Origin: Clostridium_AD sp937920395 | GTDB taxonomy: Bacteria > Bacillota > Clostridia > Clostridiales > Clostridiaceae | Length of the DNA: 37,592 bases | Direction: 5' to 3' | Assembly: GCA_052274345.1 (NCBI GenBank) | Contig: DAVZGP010000036.1 | Coordinates: forward strand, 1-37,592 | Part shown: positions 7,963 to 16,020 of the stretch, in pieces | Layout of the letters: each line of letters begins with the position of its first letter | Numbering within the stretch: position 1 is the stretch's first letter | Made by a program: the position numbers and the translations under genes | Notes under the pieces: model-generated | Seen by the model: the letters and a program-made list of their open reading frames with translations, nothing else | The model's database searches: none | Told to the model about the DNA's origin: nothing

Positions 7963-9603
7963 TTATTTGATTTCTAATGGAACGTATTTAGGAATCCACT
8001 TAGCATCTGCTACTGCTTTTTTGATATCTGAAATTGGTTCTCGATTTAGTTTTTGATCTAAGACGCTTTGACCAACAACTTCGGCTATGATTTGTGAAAA
8101 TTCAGCTAATTTAGCTACAGGTGGTAATATTGCTGCACCTGGTTTACTAGAATCAACAATTCCGCCTAAAGCATGGCTTGCTTGTGATAACATTTCGCTA
8201 TTTACGCGAGTAGTAGTTGAGGCAATAATTCCAAGACCTAAACCTGGATACATTAGCGCATTATTTCCTTGACCGATCTGATACGTAACTCCTTTGTATT
8301 CAACATCTGCGGCAGGAATTCCTGTACCAATCAAAGCTTTACCATCTGTCCATTTAATCAGATTTTCTGCTGTTGCCTCAGCAAGGTTTGTAGGATTTGA
8401 CAATGCAAAGATGATTGGACGAGCAGTATGAGCTGCCATTTCTTTGATGATTTTTTCTGTAAATGTACCTGGTTGAGTAGAAGTACCAACAATGATTGTA
8501 GGATGAATTGTTTTGACTGCTACTTCTAAGTTAGTCAATTCATCTGCATTGTCAAATTCTAAGCGGCTTCTAACAAATGGCTTTTGACCAAGGGTTAAAT
8601 TTTTTGTATCTTCGAATAACACACCTTGTTTATCTACCATATAGAAATATTTACGAGCTTTTTCCTCTGGTACTCCTTGACGAATCAGTTCATCTAATAA
8701 TTGGTTTGCAATTCCAACACCTGCAGTACCTGCACCAAATGTCATTATAACTTGGTCAGTTAACTTTTCTTTAGAAATGTTCAATGCACCGAGTACGCCG
8801 GCTAAAACAACAATACCTGTTCCTTGGATATCATCATTGAATGTTGTAATCTTATCTTGATATTTTTCTAGTATGGTAGCGGCATTTGAACGACCGAAAT
8901 CTTCCCAATGAATTAATAATTCAGGGAATAGTTCTGTAGAAGTTTGAACAAACTGATCAATAAAGTCATAATATTTTTCACCATAAATTCTTTTGTGGCG
9001 GTTTCCTAAATAAAGTGGATTATTGAGTAACTCTTTATTATTTGTTCCGTTATCAATAGAAACAGGTAATACTTGACTAGGATTAATACCAGCAGCTGCA
9101 GTATACACCATCAATTTACCAATAGCTATATCCGCACCATTTACGCCGCAATCTCCCATACCTAATATTCCTTCAGAATCTGTGACTACGATTAAACGAA
9201 TATCACGACCACCTGCTGCATTTTTTATACTTTCTTTAATATTTTCTGGTTCATTAATTGATAAGAAAGCTGCATCCTGTGGTTTTACAAATAGTTCATT
9301 ATATTGTTCGATTGAATCTGCAACAGTTGGATCATAAACGATTGGCATAAATTCTACGACATGATCACACATCAATTTGAAAAATAGAGTACGATTTGTA
9401 TTAAAAATATTCATTAAGAAAATTCTCTTTTCTAAATCGGTTGTTTTACTTAAATATTGTCCGTAGGTTTGCACCTCTTGTTGTTCTAATGTTTGTACTT
9501 GTGTTGGTAATGTTCCAGTCAAACCAAATTCTTTTCTTTCTTCTTTAGTAAATGCCGTTCCTTTATTAAGGAACGGATTGTTCAAAATTTCTATAGCTAA
9601 CAT
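7963..9603 (-). CDS. mleS: Malolactic enzyme / NAD-dependent malic enzyme
   Basis: 546 residues, normal length. Malic-enzyme fold: catalytic Tyr in FMPIVYDP (Y90), Lys in IGKLMVYTAAAG (K163), metal ligands in HWEDFGR (E234, D235) and NDDIQGTG (D258), and NAD-binding GAGTAGVGIAN (290-300). The N-terminus (EILNNPFLNKGTAFTKEER) and the LEQQ, EFMPIVYDPTVADSIEQYNELF and QIGQGNNALMYPG blocks look like lactic-acid-bacterial malolactic enzymes (L-malate to L-lactate + CO2 with bound NAD and Mn) rather than pyruvate-forming malic enzymes. These two cannot be fully separated by eye. The usual GDWG motif reads GDCG at 150-153. An AGGAGG site and a good promoter precede it. The 2HCT permease downstream supports a malate-fermentation role. 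G+C looks higher than in its neighbours, possibly reflecting transfer. Confidence 0.8.
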   Translation of the reverse strand: MLAIEILNNPFLNKGTAFTKEERKEFGLTGTLPTQVQTLEQQEVQTYGQYLSKTTDLEKRIFLMNIFNTNRTLFFKLMCDHVVEFMPIVYDPTVADSIEQYNELFVKPQDAAFLSINEPENIKESIKNAAGGRDIRLIVVTDSEGILGMGDCGVNGADIAIGKLMVYTAAAGINPSQVLPVSIDNGTNNKELLNNPLYLGNRHKRIYGEKYYDFIDQFVQTSTELFPELLIHWEDFGRSNAATILEKYQDKITTFNDDIQGTGIVVLAGVLGALNISKEKLTDQVIMTFGAGTAGVGIANQLLDELIRQGVPEEKARKYFYMVDKQGVLFEDTKNLTLGQKPFVRSRLEFDNADELTNLEVAVKTIHPTIIVGTSTQPGTFTEKIIKEMAAHTARPIIFALSNPTNLAEATAENLIKWTDGKALIGTGIPAADVEYKGVTYQIGQGNNALMYPGLGLGIIASTTTRVNSEMLSQASHALGGIVDSSKPGAAILPPVAKLAEFSQIIAEVVGQSVLDQKLNREPISDIKKAVADAKWIPKYVPLEIK

Positions 9604-9688
9604 AAATTATTCCTCCTGTGATATCTTTATTTTGTGTATGTTTTACTTAATTGTGATAGGCAATCAAAAGTCATTTACCTTTATCTTT

Positions 9689-9716
9689 ATTATACATTTA
9701 GATTTTTTTATAACAA
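9689..9716 (-). promoter_or_regulatory. Promoter of the malolactic operon
   Basis: TTGTTA (9711-9716), 16-bp spacer, TATAAT (9689-9694), about 85 bp before the ATG. Confidence 0.6.
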
Positions 9717-9734
9717 ATATAGATTATTTATCGT

Positions 9735-9755
9735 GTTATAAAAAAAATTTATAAC
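9735..9755. promoter_or_regulatory. Inverted repeat upstream of the malolactic promoter
   Basis: GTTATAAA and TTTATAAC are perfect 8-bp arms around 5 nt, about 20 bp upstream of the -35. The position suits an activator site; no regulator gene of the MleR type is in the window. Confidence 0.4.
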
Positions 9756-9768
9756 ATAGTAAATAAAA

Positions 9769-9811
9769 TACCCCATAGAGTGACTTTTTTAATTGTCTAC
9801 TTTATAGGGTA
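9769..9811. repeat. Inverted repeat resembling joined IS3-type ends
   Basis: Arms 9769-9781 and 9799-9811 (ACTTTATAGGGTA on the right) pair with one mismatch and one wobble, and continue inward with GAC/GTC past a bulge. The TGTCTAC-TTTATAGGGTACA-type sequence is reminiscent of some IS3-family termini. It could be a small MITE-like relic or a terminator hairpin. The 9604-9924 gap otherwise holds only the promoter elements. Confidence 0.35.
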
Positions 9812-9924
9812 CATATTAATATGATGAGAGTGTGTTTTTCTATATGTTATAGGAACTTCACTTGTTTTTAAGTAAGTGGCAGAGGCATGAAAGGTAGAAT
9901 GTTATTGGCGAATTTGCTACATAG

Positions 9925-10239
9925 CTAATTAAGTTTAAATGAAGTAATAATAGATTGTTCATCTATAGTATCTGTAATAGATGAATTTACAAGTTTAATA
10001 CAATATTCATAACTAGTGTTGTTTTCAACTAATATGTCAATATATTCATAATGTTTTTCATCTTTAGAATAACCAAAAATTGCTAAATCATCCCAGCTAG
10101 TTTCATTACCTCGTTTTACTATTAATTTAAACTGAAGAGTTTGTGATTCTTTAATAAGCTGTTCAAATTCCTTGTTAATATCAATTGAAATTTTGATTTC
10201 CCCTTTGTCAGTTAAATTAGTAAGTTGTATTATATCCAT
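9925..10239 (-). CDS. Hypothetical beta-rich protein (104 aa)
   Basis: No family recognised. The ATG at 10239 has a strong GGAGGGAG ribosome site, so translation is likely. Alternating hydrophobic strands (IKISIDI, FKLIVKRG, YEYIDILVENNTSYEYCIKLVNS) end in a segment that reads like the last strands of a fibronectin type III or Ig-like fold. There is no signal peptide, so the product is cytosolic. Flanking gaps are long on both sides; it appears monocistronic. Confidence 0.6.
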   Translation of the reverse strand: MDIIQLTNLTDKGEIKISIDINKEFEQLIKESQTLQFKLIVKRGNETSWDDLAIFGYSKDEKHYEYIDILVENNTSYEYCIKLVNSSITDTIDEQSIITSFKLN

Positions 10240-10412
10240 ATAGTTAACTCTCCCTCCAGATATTCTTTATTATTCTATATTGAAAATTATAACATATAAA
10301 CCATATTATTTTAATTCATCTCTCACTTCTTCTTAAATTTATTATTACCTAAATTATAAAAATAATTCCGCACTTATGGCACGATGAAGAAGCTAAAGAA
10401 GTAGCAATTTGT

Positions 10413-11309
10413 TTATATAAATAAAAGTGAAATGCCTAATAAAGTTATAATTGCTCCAAACATTTCTCTTGGGAAGATTTTTTCCTTAAATACAATAATT
10501 GAAACAGGTATTAGCAGTATTGGAGTAATTGATGTTATTGTTGAAACTATTCCAGTTGATGCATGTTGAACAGCGAGTAATGAGAGGGATACACCTAAAA
10601 ATGGACCAAATAGTGATCCAATAGAAATGTATTTCATTGCTCTTCTATCTTTAACCGCAACAATTAGTGCACCCCACTTTTTTAATATAGAAATGACAAT
10701 TGAAAACCCAATAATTGCTGCTATAATTCTGATTTGAGTTGCAGCAAACGGATCATATGATCCCATTCCAAACTTACTAAAAACGAGACCAAAAGCTTGC
10801 CCTAATGCACCTATAAAAGCATAGGCTAATCCCTTAATTGGATGAGATAACCTAACTTTTTTATTACCTGGATTTTTAGTTAGGATTACGAGCGAAATAC
10901 CAACAATAGTTATTATCATGCCAGCAAGGCCGAGCAATGTAATTTTTTCACCCATAATAAGGAAGCCTGCGATTGCTGTTATTGGCGGTACCGTTGACAT
11001 AATTAACATTGATATACGTGCACCAACTTCAACATATGCCTGAAACAAAAATAGATCACCTATTACAAAACCAATTATTCCTGAAAAAGTTAACCATAAC
11101 CAAGTGGAACTGGAAGCATCTATAGGTAAAATCATTCCTCTAGAAAATAAATTGTAAATTGATATTAATATAAATGCGATAATAAGTCTTATTAAATTTA
11201 CGGATATAGACCCGACTTTTTTTCCAGCGGCTTCAAATGATACAGCAGTAATTGTCCAACAGAAAGCAGTTGCAAGTGCAGCAATTTCTCCTAAGTGTGA
11301 TTGAAACAT
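10413..11309 (-). CDS. EamA-family (DMT) membrane transporter
   Basis: 298 residues with ten hydrophobic segments in two EamA repeats (about 5-140 and 155-298). The LIRLIIAFILIS and FLIMGEKITLLGLAGMIITIVGISLVIL blocks are typical; the latter recurs as VFKEKIFPREMFGAIITLLGISLLFI in repeat two. Such proteins export amino acids or metabolites; the substrate here is unknown. The ribosome site is GGAG, 9 nt before the ATG. The CPBP protease gene lies 47 bp upstream on the same strand and the two may be cotranscribed. Confidence 0.85.
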   Translation of the reverse strand: MFQSHLGEIAALATAFCWTITAVSFEAAGKKVGSISVNLIRLIIAFILISIYNLFSRGMILPIDASSSTWLWLTFSGIIGFVIGDLFLFQAYVEVGARISMLIMSTVPPITAIAGFLIMGEKITLLGLAGMIITIVGISLVILTKNPGNKKVRLSHPIKGLAYAFIGALGQAFGLVFSKFGMGSYDPFAATQIRIIAAIIGFSIVISILKKWGALIVAVKDRRAMKYISIGSLFGPFLGVSLSLLAVQHASTGIVSTITSITPILLIPVSIIVFKEKIFPREMFGAIITLLGISLLFI

Positions 11310-11356
11310 TTAATATTACTCCATTCTCCTTGTTCTTCAAGGATTAGTCTAGCTTG

Positions 11357-12199
11357 TTATCTTTCTATAAATTCTTTGTATATATCTGGTGTATCTTCTG
11401 GTTTCTTTAGGGTATACCATCTATATGCATAAATTAAAATTGTAATTCCTACAAGAAGTAATACACCATGGATTATCATGGAATACCTCCAACTTAAGGA
11501 TTGGAAGGCTCCTGAAATTGTAATTGCCGCAGAATTATTTATAAAGTGTGCAAAGATACACAAATATATTGAATCCGTTCTTAAATATATAGCTCCAATA
11601 ATTAATCCTAATAAAAATGCGTTTATGCCCTGTGGAATATTCATATGAACCAATGCAAAAATTGAGGCGGATATTATAAGCGCTAAGTTTGGAGCCATTT
11701 TATTAGCCATACCCTTTAGCAATATCCCCCTAAAAATGACTTCCTCATATATAGGTGCTATAACAGCGATTGAAAGTATAAGTATGATAGGTGAAATAGA
11801 CATTTCTCCAAAGGCTTGACTTATAAAATCAGGCATAGGTATCTTATCTACCAGGTAAATTAAGCTATTATCGTATGCTAAACGAAAACCTATAATAATT
11901 ATAGCAACACGAATAAAATTTTTCTTATTTAAGCCTTGCTTGCGTGGCGTATCATAGGATATTTTACTATACAATTTTAATAAAAGACTAATAACAAAGT
12001 ATTTAACTATTACATCTGCTACAAAGTCTATATAGGGTAATGCAGTAGTATATTTTTTAGAAAGTATATTGATAATAACTATAGGTATTTGTCCTAAGGA
12101 TTCTAATAAAACTGCCAAAATCATTATAAAAAATGCTCTTGTTATTGTCATTTTTTTAATACTTAAAGTTCCTTTTTCTATGTTTCTTAAAAAATTCAT
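11357..12199 (-). CDS. CPBP-family intramembrane glutamic protease (CAAX/Abi type)
   Basis: 280-residue polytopic membrane protein with about eight helices. The three CPBP motifs are intact: EExxxR as EEVIFRG (E152, E153, R157), FxxxH as FALVH (H185), and HxxxN as HFINN (H218-N222). In bacteria these proteins are linked to prenyl-protein-like proteolysis, bacteriocin immunity or regulation; the role here is unknown. It is the first gene before the EamA transporter and is divergent from the MarR unit. Confidence 0.85.
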   Translation of the reverse strand: MNFLRNIEKGTLSIKKMTITRAFFIMILAVLLESLGQIPIVIINILSKKYTTALPYIDFVADVIVKYFVISLLLKLYSKISYDTPRKQGLNKKNFIRVAIIIIGFRLAYDNSLIYLVDKIPMPDFISQAFGEMSISPIILILSIAVIAPIYEEVIFRGILLKGMANKMAPNLALIISASIFALVHMNIPQGINAFLLGLIIGAIYLRTDSIYLCIFAHFINNSAAITISGAFQSLSWRYSMIIHGVLLLVGITILIYAYRWYTLKKPEDTPDIYKEFIER

Positions 12200-12334
12200 A
12201 ACACCACACCCTCAAACTTATTGTACGATTTAAGCTGATTTAGATTAATACTATTTAAATTATACTATATGTTTATTAAAATGTCGTTAATAATACAATT
12301 CTCCTTTAATAATAGATTTATAAGAATAAAAACT

Positions 12335-12373
12335 ATTAATGATTTAGATCGATCATATATTAATGATTTAGAT
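12335..12373. repeat. Two direct repeats upstream of the MarR promoter
   Basis: ATTAATGATTTAGAT occurs at 12335-12349 and 12359-12373, a 24-bp period, just upstream of the -35 box at 12385. The two copies on a similar DNA face could bind an activator or serve the divergent CPBP promoter. Confidence 0.45.
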
Positions 12374-12384
12374 TGATTATAAAA

Positions 12385-12413
12385 TTGACAAATATAAAAT
12401 AAATTAGTATAAT
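12385..12413 (+). promoter_or_regulatory. Consensus sigma-A promoter of marR-nmrA operon
   Basis: TTGACA (12385-12390), 17-bp spacer, TATAAT (12408-12413). Confidence 0.85.
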
Positions 12414-12414
12414 A

Positions 12415-12444
12415 CCAATGTAGTTAGTACACTAACTACATTGG
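12415..12444. promoter_or_regulatory. 30-bp palindromic MarR operator
   Basis: Perfect 14-bp arms, CCAATGTAGTTAGT and its complement, around 2 nt. It starts 2 bp after the -10 box and its last bases merge into the AGGAG ribosome site of the MarR gene. It should therefore cover the transcription start (autorepression), and the RNA could also fold over the ribosome site. Confidence 0.8.
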
Positions 12445-12453
12445 AGGAGCCAT

Positions 12454-12870
12454 ATGCAAGACTTATCTTACTTAATAATCAAGGCATCAAAGAATCTTAA
12501 AAATAAATTAGATAAAGCATTAAAAGAATTTGACATAACTTTGGTACAGTTTTCAGTTATAATTCAAATATATTTGTCAGATCAACCAATTACGGCAGCG
12601 GAAATAGCTCAGAAACTAGGGTCGGATAGACCGACTATTTCAGGGATTATAAATAGATTAGAGAAAAAAGGCATAGTTCTTAAAATTGATAATCTAGAGG
12701 ATAAAAGATCTTCTTATTTAGAAATATACAAAGAATCTTATAAGTTAGTTGAAAAAATTAAAATAATAAGTGATGAATTAACAATTAATATATTTTCAAT
12801 TTATTCAAAAGAAGAAATTAAACAATTTACAGGAATGATTTCCAAATTAATTGAAGGGACGAGGGAATGA
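12454..12870 (+). CDS. MarR-family transcriptional regulator
   Basis: 138 residues with a winged-helix domain: ITAAEIAQKLGSDRPTISGIINRLEKKGIV (about 49-78) and a wing ending in DKRSSYLEIY. Helices at both ends would form the dimer. It is the first gene of an operon, behind a consensus promoter whose start is covered by a 30-bp palindrome, so autoregulation is likely. Its TGA overlaps the ATG of the next gene (ATGA), indicating translational coupling to the oxidoreductase it presumably controls. The ligand is unknown. Confidence 0.88.
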   Translation: MQDLSYLIIKASKNLKNKLDKALKEFDITLVQFSVIIQIYLSDQPITAAEIAQKLGSDRPTISGIINRLEKKGIVLKIDNLEDKRSSYLEIYKESYKLVEKIKIISDELTINIFSIYSKEEIKQFTGMISKLIEGTRE

Positions 12871-13724
12871 TGGATAATAAGATATTATTGACAGGAATAA
12901 CAGGGAATGTAGGGAGTGCAGTAGTTAACTATTTGAAAAGTATAAATATAGACTTCATAGCAGGCGTAAGAAACATAGAAAGGAGCAAGCAGAAAGATGA
13001 ATCTATAAAATATATACATTTTGATTTTGAAGATGCATCAACTTATGAAACAGCTTTAAATGGTGTTAAAAAAGTGTTTTTAGTAAGACCACCACAATTG
13101 ACAGATGTAAAAGGAATATTTAAACCGTTTATTCAAAAATGCAAAGAAGCTGGTGTAAGGCAAATTGTATTTTTATCTTTATTAGGTGCACAAAAAAATC
13201 CGTTTCCACCCCATCACAAAATTGAAAAGGTTATTAAAGAGTCTGAAATACCTTATACCTTTATTCGTCCTAGTTTTTTTATGCAAAATTTATCAACAAT
13301 GCATGCAGAGGATATCAAAGAACGAAATGATTTATTTATCCCTTCAGGAAAAGCTAGAATTAGCTTTATAGATACAAGAGATATTGGTGAAATTATTGCA
13401 AGAACAATTACAGAGCAGGGGCATGAAAATAAGGCATATACTATTACGGGATTTGCGGCTATTACTTATTTTGAGGTTGCAGATATTATGACAAGATTAC
13501 TTAAAAGAAAAATCACATATTCAAATCCACCTTTGCTTAAATTCAGGAAAAATATGATTGAAAGAGGTATCAAAAAGGATTTTGCAACGGTAATGATGAT
13601 TTTATATTTTACAACAAAATTAGGCATGGCAAACCACATTACGAATACTGCTGAATTGCTTTTGAAAAGAAAACCTAGAACAATAGAAGACTTTATAAAA
13701 GATCATCTTGATGTTTGGAGGTAA
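12867..13724 (+). CDS. NmrA-like NAD(P)-binding oxidoreductase (atypical SDR)
   Basis: 285 residues. The N-terminal Rossmann motif GITGNVGSAVV (GxxGxxG, about 10-20) is followed by the NmrA/quinone-oxidoreductase (QOR2)-like pattern: HFDFEDASTYETALNGVKKVFLVRPP, VFLSLLGAQKNPFPPHHKIEKVI, and IPYTFIRPSFFMQNL. These resemble electrophile- or quinone-responsive enzymes. The start overlaps the MarR stop; a second ATG follows directly and may be the one used. A MarR plus NmrA pair fits a redox or electrophile stress unit, which is inference. Confidence 0.82.
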   Translation: MMDNKILLTGITGNVGSAVVNYLKSINIDFIAGVRNIERSKQKDESIKYIHFDFEDASTYETALNGVKKVFLVRPPQLTDVKGIFKPFIQKCKEAGVRQIVFLSLLGAQKNPFPPHHKIEKVIKESEIPYTFIRPSFFMQNLSTMHAEDIKERNDLFIPSGKARISFIDTRDIGEIIARTITEQGHENKAYTITGFAAITYFEVADIMTRLLKRKITYSNPPLLKFRKNMIERGIKKDFATVMMILYFTTKLGMANHITNTAELLLKRKPRTIEDFIKDHLDVWR

Positions 13725-13770
13725 TTTGCATACATTTTTAGCTGATACTGTCTTTGTATTATTTTAGGTG

Positions 13771-13989
13771 TTAACTATTGGAGTACTCTTTTGCATTCTT
13801 TAAAATAGAAGTAATAAAGTCATCAATCATTATTTGAAAACTCTTCTCTAAGTTTACCGGATTTTGAAAATATCCATGTGCTCTTAAAGAAACAAAGCCA
13901 TGCAAAAGGCTCCTCAATTCCCTACTTTTATGAATTGTAAGACTTTCGTCCTTTATAATATAGTTTATTATGGTGTTATAAGGTATCAT
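13771..13989 (-). pseudogene. C-terminal remnant of a WHG-type TetR regulator
   Basis: The 72-codon frame matches only the ligand-domain end of TetR proteins with the WHG domain (RSLLHGFVSLRAHGYF, then NLEKSFQIMIDDFITSIL). The N-terminal helix-turn-helix (~100 residues) is missing. The ATG at 13989 has no ribosome site, and the DNA before it is promoter/operator sequence rather than coding. It sits divergent to an MFS pump whose palindromic operator is intact, so this is probably the wreck of the pump's own repressor. Confidence 0.65.
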
Positions 13990-13999
13990 ATGATATAAC

Positions 14000-14025
14000 G
14001 TTTATTTTATTACAATAAAATAAAC
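14000..14025. promoter_or_regulatory. Perfect palindrome between TetR remnant and MFS pump
   Basis: GTTTATTTTATT and AATAAAATAAAC are perfect 12-bp arms around 2 nt. The size and position are typical of a TetR operator, ending 26 bp before the pump's start codon. Confidence 0.6.
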
Positions 14026-14051
14026 ACAAATAAGAAGGGATAGATATAGTT

Positions 14052-15275
14052 GTGAAAATATGGAAAAGAAATTTAATTGTTTGTTGGTTTGGAACATTTG
14101 TTACTATGGTAGGCATCAGTCAAATAGCTCCTATTATGCCTCTTTATATAAAACAGTTAGGAATACATAATACAGCAGCAATTGAGCAGATATCAGGAAT
14201 TGCTTTTGGGGTTACATATATTTTATCAGCAATTTTTTCACCAATATGGGGTTATGCAGCAGATAAAATTGGAAGAAAGCCTATGCTTTTACGTGCAAGT
14301 CTTGGAATGTCTATTGTAGTTGGAAGTATGGGGCTTGTCCAAAATGTATATCAACTGATAGCATTAAGAATGCTTCAGGGAGTGATAAGTGGATATTGTA
14401 CAGCGTGTATCACTCTTATAGCAACCCAGACAGAAAAAAGACATGTAGGATGGGCTCTAGGAGTACTTTCAACAGCATCGATTTCTGGTTCTCTACTTGG
14501 ACCTCTAATTGGTGGATCTTTAGATGAAATTTTAGGATTACAATTTACATTCTTTTTAACCGGAATACTAACATTCGTTGCGTTCATTGCAACTTTATTG
14601 TTTGTTAAAGAGACGTTTATACCAGAAGAAAAAAAAGTTTTGAGCACCAAAGAAGTATGGAGGCAATTACCTGATTCTAGCCTTATTGTGACTATGTTTG
14701 TAACTTCATTTGTGTTACAACTGGCGTATTTTTCTATTGAACCTATAATAACTGTATATATATATCAGTTATCAAATAATACATCACATATTGCACTCAT
14801 TTCTGGTATGGTATTTTCAGCAGCGGGTCTCTCAAGTGTAATAGCTGCTCCTAGACTTGGAAAATTGTCAGATAAGGTTGGACCACAAAAGGTTATGCTT
14901 ATAGCTCTTATTGTGTCAGGAATTATATTTATACCTCAAGCTTTTGTAAAAAATCCATGGCAACTAATGAGTCTACGTTTTCTACTTGGATTTGCAACGG
15001 CCGGATTAATTCCATCAATTAATTCCTTACTTAAAAAGATAACTCCAGATGCTATTGCTGGAAGGGTCTTTGGATTTAATATGTCTGCATTTTATTTAGG
15101 AAGTTTTAGTGGGTCTGTCTTTGGAGGACAAATAGCAGCACATTTGGGTATTAAATATGTGTTTTTTATTACAAGTAGTTTACTTCTTTTAAATGCAATA
15201 TGGTTTTATAATAAAGGATTTAAAAAATTAAATCTGATGACTAAAGCAAATAGAATAGATAAAAAAGCAATATAA
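14052..15275 (+). CDS. MFS multidrug efflux transporter, DHA1 (12-TM)
   Basis: 407 residues with 12 hydrophobic segments. Motif A is in loop 2-3 (GYAADKIGRKPMLLRA) with a weaker copy in the second half (GKLSDKVGPQKVML). Motif C-like GSLLGPLIGGSL lies in segment 5, marking an antiporter. The N-terminus (WKRNLIVCWFGTFVTMVGIS) resembles MdtG/PmrA-type pumps. The start is GTG with an AGAAGGGA ribosome site at rather long spacing. A palindromic operator lies upstream and the adjacent divergent TetR gene is decayed, so the pump may be derepressed. Confidence 0.85.
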   Translation: MKIWKRNLIVCWFGTFVTMVGISQIAPIMPLYIKQLGIHNTAAIEQISGIAFGVTYILSAIFSPIWGYAADKIGRKPMLLRASLGMSIVVGSMGLVQNVYQLIALRMLQGVISGYCTACITLIATQTEKRHVGWALGVLSTASISGSLLGPLIGGSLDEILGLQFTFFLTGILTFVAFIATLLFVKETFIPEEKKVLSTKEVWRQLPDSSLIVTMFVTSFVLQLAYFSIEPIITVYIYQLSNNTSHIALISGMVFSAAGLSSVIAAPRLGKLSDKVGPQKVMLIALIVSGIIFIPQAFVKNPWQLMSLRFLLGFATAGLIPSINSLLKKITPDAIAGRVFGFNMSAFYLGSFSGSVFGGQIAAHLGIKYVFFITSSLLLLNAIWFYNKGFKKLNLMTKANRIDKKAI

Positions 15276-15292
15276 AAATGTAAATAGTAGAC

Positions 15293-15319
15293 AAAAAAAC
15301 CTAGCAATTACACTAGGTT
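15293..15319 (-). terminator. Terminator of the PNPOx gene
   Basis: On the minus strand AACCTAG pairs with CTAGGTT over an 8-nt loop, followed by TTTTTTT. It may also serve the convergent MFS gene in the other direction. Confidence 0.75.
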
Positions 15320-15358
15320 AAAAGAAGAAAACATTCACTTTTTAACAAATTAAGACTA

Positions 15359-15844
15359 TCATTTATTATTTATGAGTTCTATAGCCGCTTTACCAGTTAT
15401 ATGTTCGATTGTGATTTCAAGTATACATACTCTATTCCATGCACTTTTAATTTCTTGCTGGCCTTCTTCAATATAGTCAGGTGAGTACTTTTCAACTAAA
15501 CTGTCAATGGCATATTTCCTCTCTTCATCTTCAGTAAGAATCCTTGCTCTACCAAAAATAGACACACTGCGAAAATGGGTAGTAAAAGTTTTTTGTATTA
15601 CTTCGTCTTTTTCTATGATACAAAATGTAACCTTATCATTCCGTTTTATGCTGTCAATTTTATGCCCTTCTTTTGCACCATGAAAAAAGAGTTTTCCGTC
15701 TTTATATGTGTAACTTACCGGAACTGTATATGGGTAATCATCATCACCTATTACACCTAAAACTCCAGAGGTGCACGATTTTAGAATTTTAATTGTTTCT
15801 TCTTTTGACAATAATTGATTTTTTCTTCTCATTTCTCTAAACAT
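15359..15844 (-). CDS. Pyridoxamine 5'-phosphate oxidase-fold protein (Nim-like flavoprotein)
   Basis: 161 residues from the ATG at 15844, which has GAGGAG at good spacing; an ATG 27 nt upstream does not. The split-barrel flavin-binding fold is indicated by LGVIGDDDYPYTVPVSYTY, KLFFHGAKEGHKIDSIKRNDKVTFCI and SVSIFGRARIL. This pattern matches the nitroimidazole-resistance (NimA) and related FMN-binding family, for which reduction of nitro groups or unknown cofactors is proposed. It is single-gene, with its own terminator. Confidence 0.83.
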   Translation of the reverse strand: MFREMRRKNQLLSKEETIKILKSCTSGVLGVIGDDDYPYTVPVSYTYKDGKLFFHGAKEGHKIDSIKRNDKVTFCIIEKDEVIQKTFTTHFRSVSIFGRARILTEDEERKYAIDSLVEKYSPDYIEEGQQEIKSAWNRVCILEITIEHITGKAAIELINNK

Positions 15845-16020
15845 AATTACACACTCCTCTAATTTTTTCATTATTAATTAGTCTTGTTTTTATCACGTTA
15901 TTTCAAAAAATATCATTAATGTATAGACTTTCATAGCACTTTAATTATACTGCTTTTGCTGTAAATATTATATGAAATTTAAAAAAGTTGTTAATAAATA
16001 GGGAAAAGAACTATTTCACT

